From: Flavitalea plasmicola
GTDB lineage: Bacteria; Bacteroidota; Bacteroidia; Chitinophagales; Chitinophagaceae
Assembly: GCF_030546645.1 (NCBI RefSeq)
Contig: NZ_JAUOTO010000002.1
Coordinates: 992,001-1,056,000, forward strand
Length of the DNA: 64,000 bases
Reading direction: 5' to 3'
This document shows positions 7,411 to 16,291 of the stretch, in pieces (the first letter of the stretch is position 1; every line of letters starts with the position of its first letter). A model generated the notes under the pieces. That model was not told the DNA's origin. It made no database searches and saw nothing but the letters and a program-made list of their open reading frames with translations. Position numbers and translations under genes: made by a program.

Positions 7411-10119
7411 TTAATCCTGCGATTGGGGCAGTACGATGTCATACCGGTGGAAGCCGGGACCCACATGGATTGGCGCCCGGTCCGGCAGCAGGATGACAGC
7501 TGAAGTATTTTCAGGTACGATCGCCTTATAATGCACTGTATTTTTGTCCTTCACCCATCCGGACATGACAGTTCCCTGTGGCGAAGCGTATTGGGCGACA
7601 GCCCCGGGGATCTGTCCAAAACCTCCCGGCTGCAGCACGATCTTATCGTATCCTGCCGCATCTTCCGCCGGCCTGATACCCGCCAGGTATTTGTAGAACC
7701 ATCCGCTGATGCTGCCGAACATGGGATGATTGTGGGAATAGATATTGTCACTGTATTCCCAATGCTCCCACAAGGTCGTAGCGCCCTTTTCCAGCATGTT
7801 GCCCCAGCCGGGAAAGTCCTTCTGAAGGGCTATCTTACACGCCAGATCGCCGAGGCCATGCCCGGAAAGCACTTCCAGCATGTATTTGGTACCGAAGATC
7901 CCCGTACTGACATGATCATTTTTTGCATGGATCTGTTCCACCAGCATCTTCAACGCTTTCTCTTCCCCGCCGGGCGGCAGCAGATGAAAATAGAGCGCAA
8001 ACGACTGTGTCGCCTGGGTATGGATCCCCACTGCTCCTGTCGCCGGGTCATAGAATTTCTTTATAAAGGCGTCTTTCACCTGCTGTGCGAGCCGTCCGTA
8101 ATGATCCGCCTCTTCCCCAAGGCCCAGGATCAGGGCCAGTTGCTGCAATAACTGTGTGTTGTAATAAAGAAAGGCCGTACCCGTCACCTCCAGTTGCTTT
8201 GGGTCCAGCGATTCATGGTCCCCGATGCCTTTATTTATAATAAAACCGTCCGCATGCGCATGGAGGAAATCCACCCAGCCTTTTGCCTTTGGATAATATT
8301 TTGCGATCAGCGCGGAGTCGCCATAATATTGATAGAGCTGTTTCAGCAACATGGGTAGCGCCGTCCCCCATCCGATGGGGCCTGCGGTGCGGGTGACACC
8401 CTCGTCGGAAATACCTATATAAGGGGCCGTCTCGGGCAGCGCGCCGTCGGGCTGGGCGTCATCCGCAAAATCCCTCACCGTCTTGGCATAAAAGTCGTGC
8501 ATGTCGAAGTTGGCCATGAATGCCTCGCTGGTCGCTACGATATCGCCTCCATATCCCAGTTTCTCCCGATGCGGACAATCCGATTGGACGCTGAAAAGAT
8601 TGCTGAGAAAAGTATGGATGGATATTTTTTGTATCCGGGAGAACAAACTGTCGGATAAAGCGATTCCTCCGACCGGCCGTACATCCGATGACAGCGGAAT
8701 GCCCCGGATCATATCGCCTGTGAGCTCCCCGGGATATCCATCGATCTCCACATACCGGAATCCATGAAAAGTAAAAGCCGGCTCGAACACAACGCCTCTG
8801 TCTCCCAGGATAAGGTCATCCTGCTGCCAGGCGACATCTGGCGCACCGGGACCGCCAGCGCCCTTGCGCTTAATTTGTCCTGCAACGCTCGTCATTACAT
8901 TCAACGATCCATCAGGATTCAACAGCTCTGCATACCGCAGCCGGATCCTCGTCCCCTTCTTACCCGATGCCGTCAGACGCACGATCCCGGCAAAATTACG
9001 CCCCATGTCGACCAGGTATTTACCGGTCCCTATCCGGCGTATGTCTGTAGCAGGTATCATTTCCCCAGCACGAACAGGCGGATGTTGCTGTGCAACCAAC
9101 GCTCCACCGGGTCCCGTCGTCACTGTCACCTTTCTCCACTGGCCATCATTAAAACCGGGCAGGTCCCATCCGGGAATCGCATAACGATCATCATAGGTCG
9201 ACCCGATATAATTGTTGTTCCTTCTCAAAGGACCATCCGTCACCTTCCACGAGCGATCTGACACCACCGCCTGGCGGCTGCCGTCCACGTATACGATCTC
9301 CAGCCTGGCAACCAACCCTGGCGCCCCGACGGCCAGGAACTTCCGTATATCCAATGAACCCCACATCCGCAGCGGCAAGGGATTGTACCAGCCATTGCCC
9401 AATTCCACGCCAAGACAGTTGCGCCCCTTCTTTACCGTTTCCGTCACATCGAATGTATTATAGGGTATCGTTTTTCTATAATCCGTCCAGCCGGGATCCA
9501 AAAAATGGTCGCCTATCTTTTTGCCATTCACCGTGGCCTGATAATAACCCACGCCTGTGATATATAACATCGCTCTCCTGACTTCCCTCACTGCGGTAAA
9601 GTCCTTACGGAACAAAGGCGCCGGGTTATCCTGGAATAAGAGGCTGTCCTGGGTTACAGCAGTCTTGCTGTCCGTCACCCACTCAGCCTTCCAATCGCCG
9701 GAAGCCAGGAGGCCCATCGCCCAATAAGAGCGCTTACTCCAATTACTTACACTATTCCTGCCATCCCAGATCCTTACCTTCCAATAATAGCGGGCGCCTG
9801 ACGTCAGCGCCTTCCCTTTGTAATAAATATTGGTATGGACATTCCCCTGGACGCGACCGCTGTTCCACACGTCGGCCTTCCCTTCTTCCAGCAATGCCGG
9901 AGAGGAAGCTACCAGCACCTGGTAGGCAGACTGGATTTTTGGGCTATCCGGCATTGGCTCCCATTCATATTTCCAACCCAGCCGTGGCTGCGGACAGTCG
10001 ATCCCCAATGGCGCCATTTTATATTCACAGGTGAGGTCCACCACCTTCAAAGGGGCTTTACCTGCAAAAGAAAATTCCGGCAGGCAAAAAAGAAAAATGA
10101 TCCAGCAGGTTCTTGTCAT
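7411..10119 (-). CDS. Secreted alpha-L-rhamnosidase, glycoside hydrolase family 78
   Basis: 902 residues from the ATG at 10119; the frame stays open another 91 codons upstream but that would run into the neighbouring gene and lacks a signal peptide. The chosen start gives the signal peptide MTRTCWIIFLFCLPEFSFAG. The layout follows GH78: an N-terminal beta domain (LTCEYKMAPLGIDCPQPRLG), a rhamnosidase N domain (FRKDF, then GYYQATVNGKKIGDHFLDPG), and an (alpha/alpha)6 catalytic barrel with the acidic motif CPHREKLGYGGD and the later WEHWEY. A C-terminal beta domain closes it. The enzyme should release terminal L-rhamnose in the periplasm or at the cell surface. Confidence 0.92.
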   Translation of the reverse strand: MTRTCWIIFLFCLPEFSFAGKAPLKVVDLTCEYKMAPLGIDCPQPRLGWKYEWEPMPDSPKIQSAYQVLVASSPALLEEGKADVWNSGRVQGNVHTNIYYKGKALTSGARYYWKVRIWDGRNSVSNWSKRSYWAMGLLASGDWKAEWVTDSKTAVTQDSLLFQDNPAPLFRKDFTAVREVRRAMLYITGVGYYQATVNGKKIGDHFLDPGWTDYRKTIPYNTFDVTETVKKGRNCLGVELGNGWYNPLPLRMWGSLDIRKFLAVGAPGLVARLEIVYVDGSRQAVVSDRSWKVTDGPLRRNNNYIGSTYDDRYAIPGWDLPGFNDGQWRKVTVTTGPGGALVAQQHPPVRAGEMIPATDIRRIGTGKYLVDMGRNFAGIVRLTASGKKGTRIRLRYAELLNPDGSLNVMTSVAGQIKRKGAGGPGAPDVAWQQDDLILGDRGVVFEPAFTFHGFRYVEIDGYPGELTGDMIRGIPLSSDVRPVGGIALSDSLFSRIQKISIHTFLSNLFSVQSDCPHREKLGYGGDIVATSEAFMANFDMHDFYAKTVRDFADDAQPDGALPETAPYIGISDEGVTRTAGPIGWGTALPMLLKQLYQYYGDSALIAKYYPKAKGWVDFLHAHADGFIINKGIGDHESLDPKQLEVTGTAFLYYNTQLLQQLALILGLGEEADHYGRLAQQVKDAFIKKFYDPATGAVGIHTQATQSFALYFHLLPPGGEEKALKMLVEQIHAKNDHVSTGIFGTKYMLEVLSGHGLGDLACKIALQKDFPGWGNMLEKGATTLWEHWEYSDNIYSHNHPMFGSISGWFYKYLAGIRPAEDAAGYDKIVLQPGGFGQIPGAVAQYASPQGTVMSGWVKDKNTVHYKAIVPENTSAVILLPDRAPIHVGPGFHRYDIVLPQSQD

Positions 10120-10137
10120 TTTATGTATTGTGAGGTC

Positions 10138-10145
10138 CAAATGTA
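10138..10145 (-). promoter_or_regulatory. Promoter -7 element for the rhamnosidase-AraC operon
   Basis: TACATTTG on the minus strand matches TAnnTTTG and lies 18 bases upstream of the ATG at 10119. This supports that start codon. No obvious -33 element was found. Confidence 0.5.
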
Positions 10146-10201
10146 CGATGGCCAGGAGCATGCACCATCCTGTAGCCACCTGCTCGCATGATAAGAAAGT
10201 T

Positions 10202-10888
10202 TTATTTGAATTCGTATTTGTATGGGACTTCCAGGCTGCCAAAGATCTCTTCAAGTATAGCCACATTGTCCGGATGGCAGGCCACCATTCCGTGTAAACG
10301 CAGTCCATAGCCGTCTTCTTCCAGCCACCAATCCGTCCAGGAATTGATGAGCTCGGTGCACGTCTCGCTTTCCTTCCGGCTCTTCCAGCCACGCTCTTCC
10401 AATATTCCCTGCAGTGTTACCAGGTCTATGTTTTCAAACGCAGCATAGAAATTTGGCGCTGCGGGCATTTTCCTGTCCGCCCGTTCATACAGCACAGTAT
10501 AGGTCACCGCAAAGGGGGTTCGCAGGATCTTCCCCTCCCAGTCCGCAGGCACTTCAGGAAAAATTTCCATTACTTTTTTTTGCAACTCTTTCCAGCCGGG
10601 CATCTCTTCACCAAAAGTCGCCTTCCACCCATTCCAGGTGACGTCCATGCAGATATCATCCACCGTCATCCTCTCCCGCTTGTATCCTTCCAGTCTTTCG
10701 ATCTCCGCCCATTTTATCTTTGCGCGACTCAACTGAAAAGGATACACAAACCCATCCTCTTCAAATGTAAAAAGCGACGGTTTGTCTTCCATCACCGCCG
10801 GATAGGCATCTTCCGCCGGGCGTGAAAAAATGGCTTTAAGTATTTTCAGGAAGTTGTTGATCGGTGTTTTTTGGGTAAAAATAGTCAT
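10202..10888 (-). CDS. Hypothetical cytoplasmic protein
   Basis: 228 residues with no signal peptide or membrane segment. It is acidic and rich in tryptophan, with stretches such as VTWNGWKATFGEEMPGW and SWTDWWLEEDGYGLRLHGM. I do not recognise a family. The size and composition recall immunity-type or stress proteins in this phylum, but nothing supports a specific role. The next gene in the same direction ends 17 bases upstream, so the two may be co-transcribed. Confidence 0.65.
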   Translation of the reverse strand: MTIFTQKTPINNFLKILKAIFSRPAEDAYPAVMEDKPSLFTFEEDGFVYPFQLSRAKIKWAEIERLEGYKRERMTVDDICMDVTWNGWKATFGEEMPGWKELQKKVMEIFPEVPADWEGKILRTPFAVTYTVLYERADRKMPAAPNFYAAFENIDLVTLQGILEERGWKSRKESETCTELINSWTDWWLEEDGYGLRLHGMVACHPDNVAILEEIFGSLEVPYKYEFK

Positions 10889-10905
10889 TCTTTCTCCACA
10901 CTCAT

Positions 10906-11604
10906 CTATCGTTTCAGCGTCCTAAACAACCTATCCCAAACCGTCGTATAAAACCCGAAATTATGCTCCACATCCTGGTGATGGTCGTGATGAAAGGTGG
11001 AAGATCCCAGGCAACGGACAAGCTCCGTTTCCCTCCACCCGGCAGGCAATGGCTCCATCCCCAGGTGTCCTATCAATCCAAACACCAGGTTGACAGTAAG
11101 ATAAATAATGATCGCATACATATTGAATGGATGCAACATCAGCAACACCAGCCACATGCCGCCAAAAGAAACAGTCTCGACAGGATGCAGGATGAAAAGG
11201 TCCATCGGTTGAGGGTCCGTTGCCGCATGGTGCAGCCGGTGGATCATCCCATAAAGAAAAGTCTTGTGGATGATGAGGTGAAATAAATACATCAGCAGGT
11301 CCATAGATAGAAAAAGGATCAGGAAGTCCGCCAGGACCATCCAGCTAAAGCCAAACCTTATCCCGATGAGCCCACGCTGCCAGAGCCAAAATCCCATATA
11401 GGTCACCACCGTATTCAACACATTCGTCACTCCACAGATCAGCCATTCCCTCTTCGTGTATAGGTAACTTTCCCCGTTTGACCTCCGCAGGATGAGACCA
11501 CCCGCATAAAGCACCATACAGGTCAACAAAATATTCTCCAGCAAAAAGATCATCCATATGAGAACATCGGGAAAGCCTGACAGCGCCTCTAAAAGTCTAT
11601 CCAT
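10906..11604 (-). CDS. Sterol desaturase / fatty acid hydroxylase family membrane protein
   Basis: 232 residues with about four hydrophobic segments. Three histidine clusters expected for a di-iron oxygenase are visible: HLIIH near 106-110, HRLHHAATDPQPMD near 119 and HHDHHQDVEHNFG near the C-terminus. The family hydroxylates or desaturates lipids; bacterial members act on carotenoids, sphingolipids or fatty acids. The substrate is not evident. The gene is divergent from the ECF sigma factor gene across 74 bases, so the two promoters may interact. Confidence 0.85.
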   Translation of the reverse strand: MDRLLEALSGFPDVLIWMIFLLENILLTCMVLYAGGLILRRSNGESYLYTKREWLICGVTNVLNTVVTYMGFWLWQRGLIGIRFGFSWMVLADFLILFLSMDLLMYLFHLIIHKTFLYGMIHRLHHAATDPQPMDLFILHPVETVSFGGMWLVLLMLHPFNMYAIIIYLTVNLVFGLIGHLGMEPLPAGWRETELVRCLGSSTFHHDHHQDVEHNFGFYTTVWDRLFRTLKR

Positions 11605-11639
11605 AGATGAAAAACGATAAATAAATATACTTTATTGGA

Positions 11640-11666
11640 TGTCACAATCCGGCCTGGTAAATTGTC
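11640..11666 (+). promoter_or_regulatory. ECF41-type promoter in front of the sigma factor gene
   Basis: TGTCACA (11640-11646), a 16-base spacer, then TGTC (11663-11666). The published target consensus for ECF41 sigma factors is TGTCACA-N16-CGTC, so this matches with one substitution and exact spacing. It implies that the sigma factor drives its own operon. Confidence 0.65.
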
Positions 11667-11678
11667 TTATATTAAGAC
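11664..11678. promoter_or_regulatory. 15-bp palindrome touching the sigma factor start codon
   Basis: GTCTTA-TAT-TAAGAC is a perfect inverted repeat that ends on the base before the ATG at 11679 and overlaps the -10 part of the ECF41-type promoter. A protein bound here would block initiation. No binder is known. Confidence 0.4.
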
Positions 11679-12587
11679 ATGGACAACAAAACAGATACTT
11701 TCCTGGAATACAAGGCTTTACTATTTTCTATAGCCTATAATATGCTTGGCAATATCGACCAGGCAGAGGATATGGTGCAGGACACTTACCTGAAATGGAT
11801 GGAGATCCAGGCAGAGGCAGTGAAACATACCAAGGCATTCCTGGTAAAGGTGATCACCAATAAATGCATCAATCACCTCAGCAGCGCCAAGGTACAAAGG
11901 GAAAAATATGTCGGGATATGGTTGCCTGAACCCTTGCAGGATTACAGCCGGGACAGAGCCCATAACAAGATAGAGACCTATCACGCCTTGTCCATTGGCA
12001 TGCTGGTCCTCATGGAGCGGCTGACGCCGCAGGAGAGAGCCATATTTCTCCTGAAAGAGATCTTTTCCTATGATTATTACGAGCTGGCGGAAATCTTCGA
12101 AAAGGCGCCCGACAATTGCAGGCAGATCCTGAAAAGGGCAAAGGACAATCTTGGAAAAGACACCCGGCGTTTCGAAGTAGACATGAAGGTGCACGAAAAA
12201 ATCCTCAAAAACTTCATGGCGGCCATCTCCGAAGGGAGCATGGAAGAGCTCATCCAACTGTTGAAAGAAGACATCCACCTCTTTGCAGATGGCGGGGGGA
12301 GGTCCTTCCAGGTCCAGGGCCAGCGACTCACGGCATTTGCCAGGCCTATCCAGGGAAGAGAGAACATCGGCAGGCTCCTTCTCAGCATTGTTCCCAAGTT
12401 CCGACAGTCCGTGCCTGATTTCAGCCAGGAATTTATTTTTACGAATGGCATGCCATCAATTATCTCCTATTCGGGGGATGCCCCCCAAAGCCTGGTCTCG
12501 CTTGAAATAGACGATCAAACAATCAGGAATATATACGTACAGACGAACCCGGACAAATTGAAGCACCTAAAAAAGACAGATCTATGA
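11679..12587 (+). CDS. ECF41-type (SigJ-like) RNA polymerase sigma factor with SnoaL-like C-terminal domain
   Basis: 302 residues. Region 2 is at about 8-75 (YNMLGNIDQAEDMVQDTYLKW) and region 4 at about 100-160 (LTPQERAIFLLKEIFSYDYY, then ELAEIFEKAPDNCRQILKRA). From about 170 to 300 there is a SnoaL-like extension, typical of ECF41/SigJ factors, where it replaces an anti-sigma factor and tunes activity. The downstream gene overlaps the stop codon (ATGA, 12584-12587) and a third gene follows 5 bases later. ECF41 factors usually control adjacent oxidoreductase or epimerase-like genes, which fits this operon. A matching promoter lies at 11640-11666. Confidence 0.88.
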   Translation: MDNKTDTFLEYKALLFSIAYNMLGNIDQAEDMVQDTYLKWMEIQAEAVKHTKAFLVKVITNKCINHLSSAKVQREKYVGIWLPEPLQDYSRDRAHNKIETYHALSIGMLVLMERLTPQERAIFLLKEIFSYDYYELAEIFEKAPDNCRQILKRAKDNLGKDTRRFEVDMKVHEKILKNFMAAISEGSMEELIQLLKEDIHLFADGGGRSFQVQGQRLTAFARPIQGRENIGRLLLSIVPKFRQSVPDFSQEFIFTNGMPSIISYSGDAPQSLVSLEIDDQTIRNIYVQTNPDKLKHLKKTDL

Positions 12588-13057
12588 CCTCGCAGACATT
12601 ATTACAGCTTTTACTCGTATTACACCTCGTGGGATTCAGCACCATGGCAGGTACCGTATTGGCGGATTTTTCCATCAACCGGAGACTGAACAAATACCTT
12701 CTATCCGATAAGTCGAAGGCGCTCTCCATACTGGAAGGCACCGCCTTGTTTCCGGCCCTGATAGGCATCGGCGTAGCACTGCTGATCTCCACGGGCATAG
12801 GAATGGTCATCGTCCTTAAAGGAGCCGTTACCGGTATGTTGTGGTTCAGGGTTAAAATGATCCTGGTAGTGCTGGTGATGATCAACGGCGCCGGCATCAT
12901 GAGAAAAAATGGCGCGAACCTTAAATTGTTGCTGTCTGAGAACACTGGCAATAACAATGGCCGTATCCTTGCGCTTAAAAGCAGGATGACCGTCGCCCAC
13001 AGTATACAAATGATACTTTTCCTCTCCATCTTTATTCTAAGCATTTTTCGTCCTTAA
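12584..13057 (+). CDS. Four-helix membrane protein in the ECF41 operon
   Basis: 157 residues with four hydrophobic segments (about 5-27, 50-75, 83-103 and 135-155). No family is recognised with confidence; it resembles small DUF2269-type or DoxX-neighbour membrane proteins in layout. Its start overlaps the sigma factor stop by four bases, so expression is coupled to it. It is a probable target and output of the sigma factor, possibly forming a redox pair with the next gene. Confidence 0.7.
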   Translation: MTSQTLLQLLLVLHLVGFSTMAGTVLADFSINRRLNKYLLSDKSKALSILEGTALFPALIGIGVALLISTGIGMVIVLKGAVTGMLWFRVKMILVVLVMINGAGIMRKNGANLKLLLSENTGNNNGRILALKSRMTVAHSIQMILFLSIFILSIFRP

Positions 13058-13062
13058 CAACC

Positions 13063-13719
13063 ATGTCTGAAAAATATAAGATCCTCATCATCGGCGCCAA
13101 CGGCGGCATTGGCAGGCAGTCAGTGGAAATAGCCCTGGCGGCCGGACACCTCGTGACAGCGGTATTACGCCAGCCAGCCAACCTGGCCCTTACGCATCCT
13201 AACCTGGAAATAATACAGGGCGATGTCATGCACCCGGAAACATTTGAAAAAAAGATAGGACCCCAGGACGCAGTCATTTCTGCGCTGGGGGTCAAGGGCG
13301 GCGTGATGGGAGATAAACCTACCACGCTCTATTCGCAGGGGAATGCCAATCTCCTGCGATTAATGAAAGAGAAAGGAATACGACGCGCCTATTTTATTTC
13401 CGCTTCTGCAATTGAGATAAGCCCTGTAATGCCCTTCTTTGCCCGGTTTGCCGCAAAATACATTCTGCAAAAGCTATTGCGCCACATGTATGCCGATCAG
13501 AGGGAGATGGAAAGACTGGTAAAAATCAGCGGACTTGACTGGACAATCATCCGCCCTCCAAGGCTAACGGACAAGCCCGTTACAGGCAAATATCGTTTCT
13601 CGATCAACAGCTTCCTTAAGAACTGCCTGAGCGTATCCAGGGCTGATGTTGCACACTTCATGATATACAACATATCTAATAAAGACATAATACAAGCAAC
13701 TATAGAGATCGGTTATTGA
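13063..13719 (+). CDS. NAD(P)-binding atypical SDR / NmrA-like protein
   Basis: 218 residues. The N-terminal motif ILIIGANGGIGRQSVEIAL is the dinucleotide-binding loop GxxGxxG of atypical short-chain dehydrogenases. A conserved DAVISALG stretch follows, then the C-terminal part WTIIRPPRLTDKPVTGKY typical of SDR_a5/NmrA-like proteins. The usual catalytic YxxxK is not evident, so it may be a redox sensor or a flavin or quinone reductase rather than a classical dehydrogenase. It is the last gene of the ECF41 operon, where such proteins are common. Confidence 0.8.
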   Translation: MSEKYKILIIGANGGIGRQSVEIALAAGHLVTAVLRQPANLALTHPNLEIIQGDVMHPETFEKKIGPQDAVISALGVKGGVMGDKPTTLYSQGNANLLRLMKEKGIRRAYFISASAIEISPVMPFFARFAAKYILQKLLRHMYADQREMERLVKISGLDWTIIRPPRLTDKPVTGKYRFSINSFLKNCLSVSRADVAHFMIYNISNKDIIQATIEIGY

Positions 13720-13746
13720 CCATACGTTAGTGATGCAGGTGTCTTA

Positions 13747-14328
13747 TCAGGCCAGGTTTGTCTCCAGCTCATGTCCCGCCATTGAGAACAGGAAGTTCTG
13801 CAATTGATGAAGATAGCGGAGACGTACATGAGAAGGGATAGGCTGTTTAAGACGTAATCCTTCGTGATTGAATTCGAAATCAATGTAGCTTCCGCCGACT
13901 TTAAGGATCCATTCCTCACGGACGTAATTGCGGAAGCCACATTTTTCCAGCACTTTGGGCGTTAGCTCAATGGGTTCTATTTCCTGGAATTCGCGTTCTT
14001 TTACCACTTCAATGACCTGCGTGGTATAGGCCGTCTTATAGGATTTGCCCACCGTGGCCATTTCCTGTGTCACCTTTATCTGGGTGTCATATACAAGTGT
14101 GTTGCTGAGAATTTGCTGAACTGTGATGATCTCACCGTGTTGTGTCTGTACCTTGTTGCCGTAGCGGAGTTCTTTTGCGTGTATCATAGAGTCTATTTTA
14201 TACAATGAAATACAATGGATTAACTCATGGTATTTCAAGGGCATAGACTCTGGAAGAGGATCAACTGAGAGCACAAGATACTCGGCGTTATCCAAATATG
14301 CAATACCCTGCCGGTGCAACTTATTCAC
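13747..14328 (-). CDS. Hypothetical protein of a phage-associated Bacteroidota family
   Basis: 193 residues. I recognise a pattern seen in many Bacteroidota phage and accessory proteins: an AKELRYGNKV start-like segment, then IEPIELTPKVLEKCGF, and near the end RLRYLHQLQNFLFSMAGHE. Its function is unknown. The first 47 residues precede the conserved part, so an internal ATG (MIHAKELRYGN) may be the real start. No other phage gene is near, so this is an isolated accessory gene, perhaps a remnant of a transferred element. Confidence 0.65.
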   Translation of the reverse strand: MNKLHRQGIAYLDNAEYLVLSVDPLPESMPLKYHELIHCISLYKIDSMIHAKELRYGNKVQTQHGEIITVQQILSNTLVYDTQIKVTQEMATVGKSYKTAYTTQVIEVVKEREFQEIEPIELTPKVLEKCGFRNYVREEWILKVGGSYIDFEFNHEGLRLKQPIPSHVRLRYLHQLQNFLFSMAGHELETNLA

Positions 14329-14446
14329 ATTACTTCTTCCGTTGATAGGATAAGGTACGCCACTCCTGCATCCGGAGCCACCGACCGGTGACTTGTCAAA
14401 GACAGCTGTTTTTTTTGTCCGTACTTGCAGGAGTAAAAGAATTAGT

Positions 14447-14623
14447 ATGAAATTGATGCTGACGGCTGTATTCTTCCTTTTCAGGAGAAAAAAGATAATA
14501 AGATCATCGGATATTTCCGATGCTGTTAATGAAGCTTTCAGAGATATGAGCAGGGAAATGGGTTACCGGTCTTTGGCCCGTCATCCACGGTTGCTCCATA
14601 TCAAAAAAGAGCAGAAAAATTAA
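14447..14623 (+). CDS. Small ORF (58 residues) upstream of the AlkB-like gene
   Basis: Begins at the ATG at 14447, with a weak GGAG-containing stretch upstream. The N-terminal part is hydrophobic then basic (MKLMLTAVFFLFRRKKIIRS); the rest is a charged helix. No family is recognised. It stops 15 bases before the AlkB-like start and contains that gene's promoter only after its stop codon. The region just upstream has a 9-bp inverted repeat (ACTCCTGCA 14362-14370 / TGCAGGAGT 14426-14434). It could be a real small gene or noise. Confidence 0.35.
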   Translation: MKLMLTAVFFLFRRKKIIRSSDISDAVNEAFRDMSREMGYRSLARHPRLLHIKKEQKN

Positions 14624-14627
14624 GTCG

Positions 14628-14635
14628 TAACTTTG
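14628..14635 (+). promoter_or_regulatory. Promoter -7 element of the AlkB-like gene
   Basis: TAACTTTG matches TAnnTTTG and ends 3 bases before the ATG at 14639, giving a practically leaderless transcript. No -33 element was found at the usual distance. Confidence 0.4.
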
Positions 14636-14638
14636 GTG

Positions 14639-15283
14639 ATGAGCTTGTTTGACGACACGTCCCTCTTTACTACTCCGAAGCCTCGCACAGTCCAGTACGA
14701 TCTCCCCGATGCTGCGTTGACATTGTACGAAGGGTTCTTTCTGAAAAACGATGCAGACAGGCTATATACTTCGCTCCTCCAAATCACCGAATGGCGGCAG
14801 GAACCCATTACATTGTACGGTAAGACCTATCCTACCCCGCGCCTTACGGCATGGTATGGTGATCCGGCGACATCGTATACTTTTTCCGGCTCCAAATGGC
14901 AGCCCCATCCCTGGAATGCGGATCTGCTGTTCATAAAGGAAAGAGTGGAAAAGGCTACGGATACCAGCTTCAACAGCGTGCTGCTTAATCTTTATCGCAA
15001 TGGGAACGACAGCGTCAGCTGGCATAGCGATGACGAAAAGGAATTTGGCCGCAACCCCACCATCGCTTCTGTCAGCTTTGGCGAGACCAGGCCATTTCAC
15101 ATCCGTCATAAATTCCGCAAGGATGTTGAAAAAATACAAATCCCGTTGACGCATGGATCCCTCCTGATGATGGCTGGCCCCATGCAACATTTTTGGGAGC
15201 ATCAGGTACCGAAGACGGCAAAACCTATCCATCCCCGTATTAATCTGACCTTTCGTTTTGTATATTCGCCTACTAATACCTAA
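14639..15283 (+). CDS. AlkB-like 2-oxoglutarate/Fe(II)-dependent dioxygenase
   Basis: 214 residues from the ATG at 14639. The iron ligands are visible: HSD at 129-131 (SWHSDDEKEFG) and the distal histidine in FWEHQVPK (H188). The 2-oxoglutarate-binding arginine lies in PRINLTFR (R200/R206). This is the AlkB family, whose members remove alkyl groups from 1-methyladenine and 3-methylcytosine in DNA or RNA by oxidation. Length and motif order match bacterial AlkB-like proteins without extra domains. An alkylation-repair role is likely but the exact base or RNA substrate is not shown. No Ada-type regulator is adjacent. Confidence 0.9.
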   Translation: MSLFDDTSLFTTPKPRTVQYDLPDAALTLYEGFFLKNDADRLYTSLLQITEWRQEPITLYGKTYPTPRLTAWYGDPATSYTFSGSKWQPHPWNADLLFIKERVEKATDTSFNSVLLNLYRNGNDSVSWHSDDEKEFGRNPTIASVSFGETRPFHIRHKFRKDVEKIQIPLTHGSLLMMAGPMQHFWEHQVPKTAKPIHPRINLTFRFVYSPTNT

Positions 15284-15286
15284 ACG

Positions 15287-16129
15287 ATGTCAACCATGCG
15301 CCCTTTTCCTAAGCTCCTGGCCGCCTTGCTGTTACTCATGACCCTTACCCGACCGGCACAAGCCCAGGTTAACCCAACTAAAGACTCCATCGATTATTAC
15401 AGGAAGGTCATTCACGCCATGTATCAAAAAGCCTTCGACTCCATACGGCAGTCCGATGATTACAAAGTCGCAATTGAAAGATTCCACCTCCACCTCCATC
15501 TTACTAACGGCTATGGCTCATTCACTACCTTCGGCAACGTCGCACAAGCCTCCTATGACATCCTCAACAAAGATATTGCGCAAAGCAATTTCCCTCCGCT
15601 GAAAGGCCCCCAGGGAGGAATAGGGATTGGTTTTACCCGTGAATATCGCAACAGATGGATCCTGGATTTTGTTGTCATGGTCGGCGTTTACAACAAGTCG
15701 GAAAAAGGAGACTCTTCCTTGCAGATCTCGTTTAGAAATGTGCCGCAGATCAACATTGGTTATGACTTTGTCAAATCCCCGAAGGTCAATATTTATCCCT
15801 ACGCAGGACTCGCCGGACGGGTGACCGATCTCAAATACCAACAGCCTAACCAGGTGAGCGGAAATCCAACCAGCATTGTCGACATTCTTCAAAAGGAAGG
15901 ACTGACCGAAATCACGAAATTCAATTTATCGTACCAGGCCGGTCTTGGAGTTGATATTGTCGTGTCTGAAAAAGAACAAGGTAATGGGATTATGCTATTC
16001 CTGAAAGGTGGAACAGATGGTATCATCGGTTCTCGCACTTTGAATATCCATGGCGTGAAATATGACGCGGACATAAAACAGGGTGCATGGAGCCTGGCAT
16101 TGGGCGTAAAGTTCTTCAGAAGAAATTAG
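15287..16129 (+). CDS. Secreted outer-membrane beta-barrel protein, function unknown
   Basis: 280 residues with a signal peptide ending near PAQAQV. The mature protein shows alternating hydrophobic strands with aromatic girdles (GIGIGFTREYRNRWILDFVV, GYDFVKSP, YPYAGLAGRVTD) and ends in SLALGVKFFRRN, like small outer-membrane barrels of this phylum. An alternative ATG lies three codons in (15296). The gene begins 3 bases after the AlkB-like stop codon and may share its transcript, but a functional link is unlikely. Confidence 0.65.
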   Translation: MSTMRPFPKLLAALLLLMTLTRPAQAQVNPTKDSIDYYRKVIHAMYQKAFDSIRQSDDYKVAIERFHLHLHLTNGYGSFTTFGNVAQASYDILNKDIAQSNFPPLKGPQGGIGIGFTREYRNRWILDFVVMVGVYNKSEKGDSSLQISFRNVPQINIGYDFVKSPKVNIYPYAGLAGRVTDLKYQQPNQVSGNPTSIVDILQKEGLTEITKFNLSYQAGLGVDIVVSEKEQGNGIMLFLKGGTDGIIGSRTLNIHGVKYDADIKQGAWSLALGVKFFRRN

Positions 16130-16261
16130 GTTCCTTTTACTTGGACCTCATACAATAAAAACATATATATTTATAATAATCAATGCATTACGCAACATCC
16201 TAGCCTGTTTAAGATGATAGGATCCACCATAAGTTGTCTATGCAACGACCCCATCTCATAG

Positions 16262-16269
16262 TAACTTTG
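16262..16269 (+). promoter_or_regulatory. Promoter -7 element for a small ORF
   Basis: TAACTTTG fits TAnnTTTG and lies 22 bases before the ATG at 16292. A GTTG at 16233-16236 could serve as a -33 element, though the spacing is a few bases long. Confidence 0.45.
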
Positions 16270-16291
16270 TATCAGTAAAAAACATCGAGCT

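Noticed and set aside
10120-10392. N-terminal extension of the rhamnosidase gene
   Set aside because: It would overlap the gene at 10202-10888 and hide a good signal peptide at the ATG at 10119; a promoter element also lies between.
14873-14890. Partial match to the shared regulon motif (GTATACTTTTTC)
   Set aside because: It lies inside the AlkB-like coding region and lacks the AACAyCC half.
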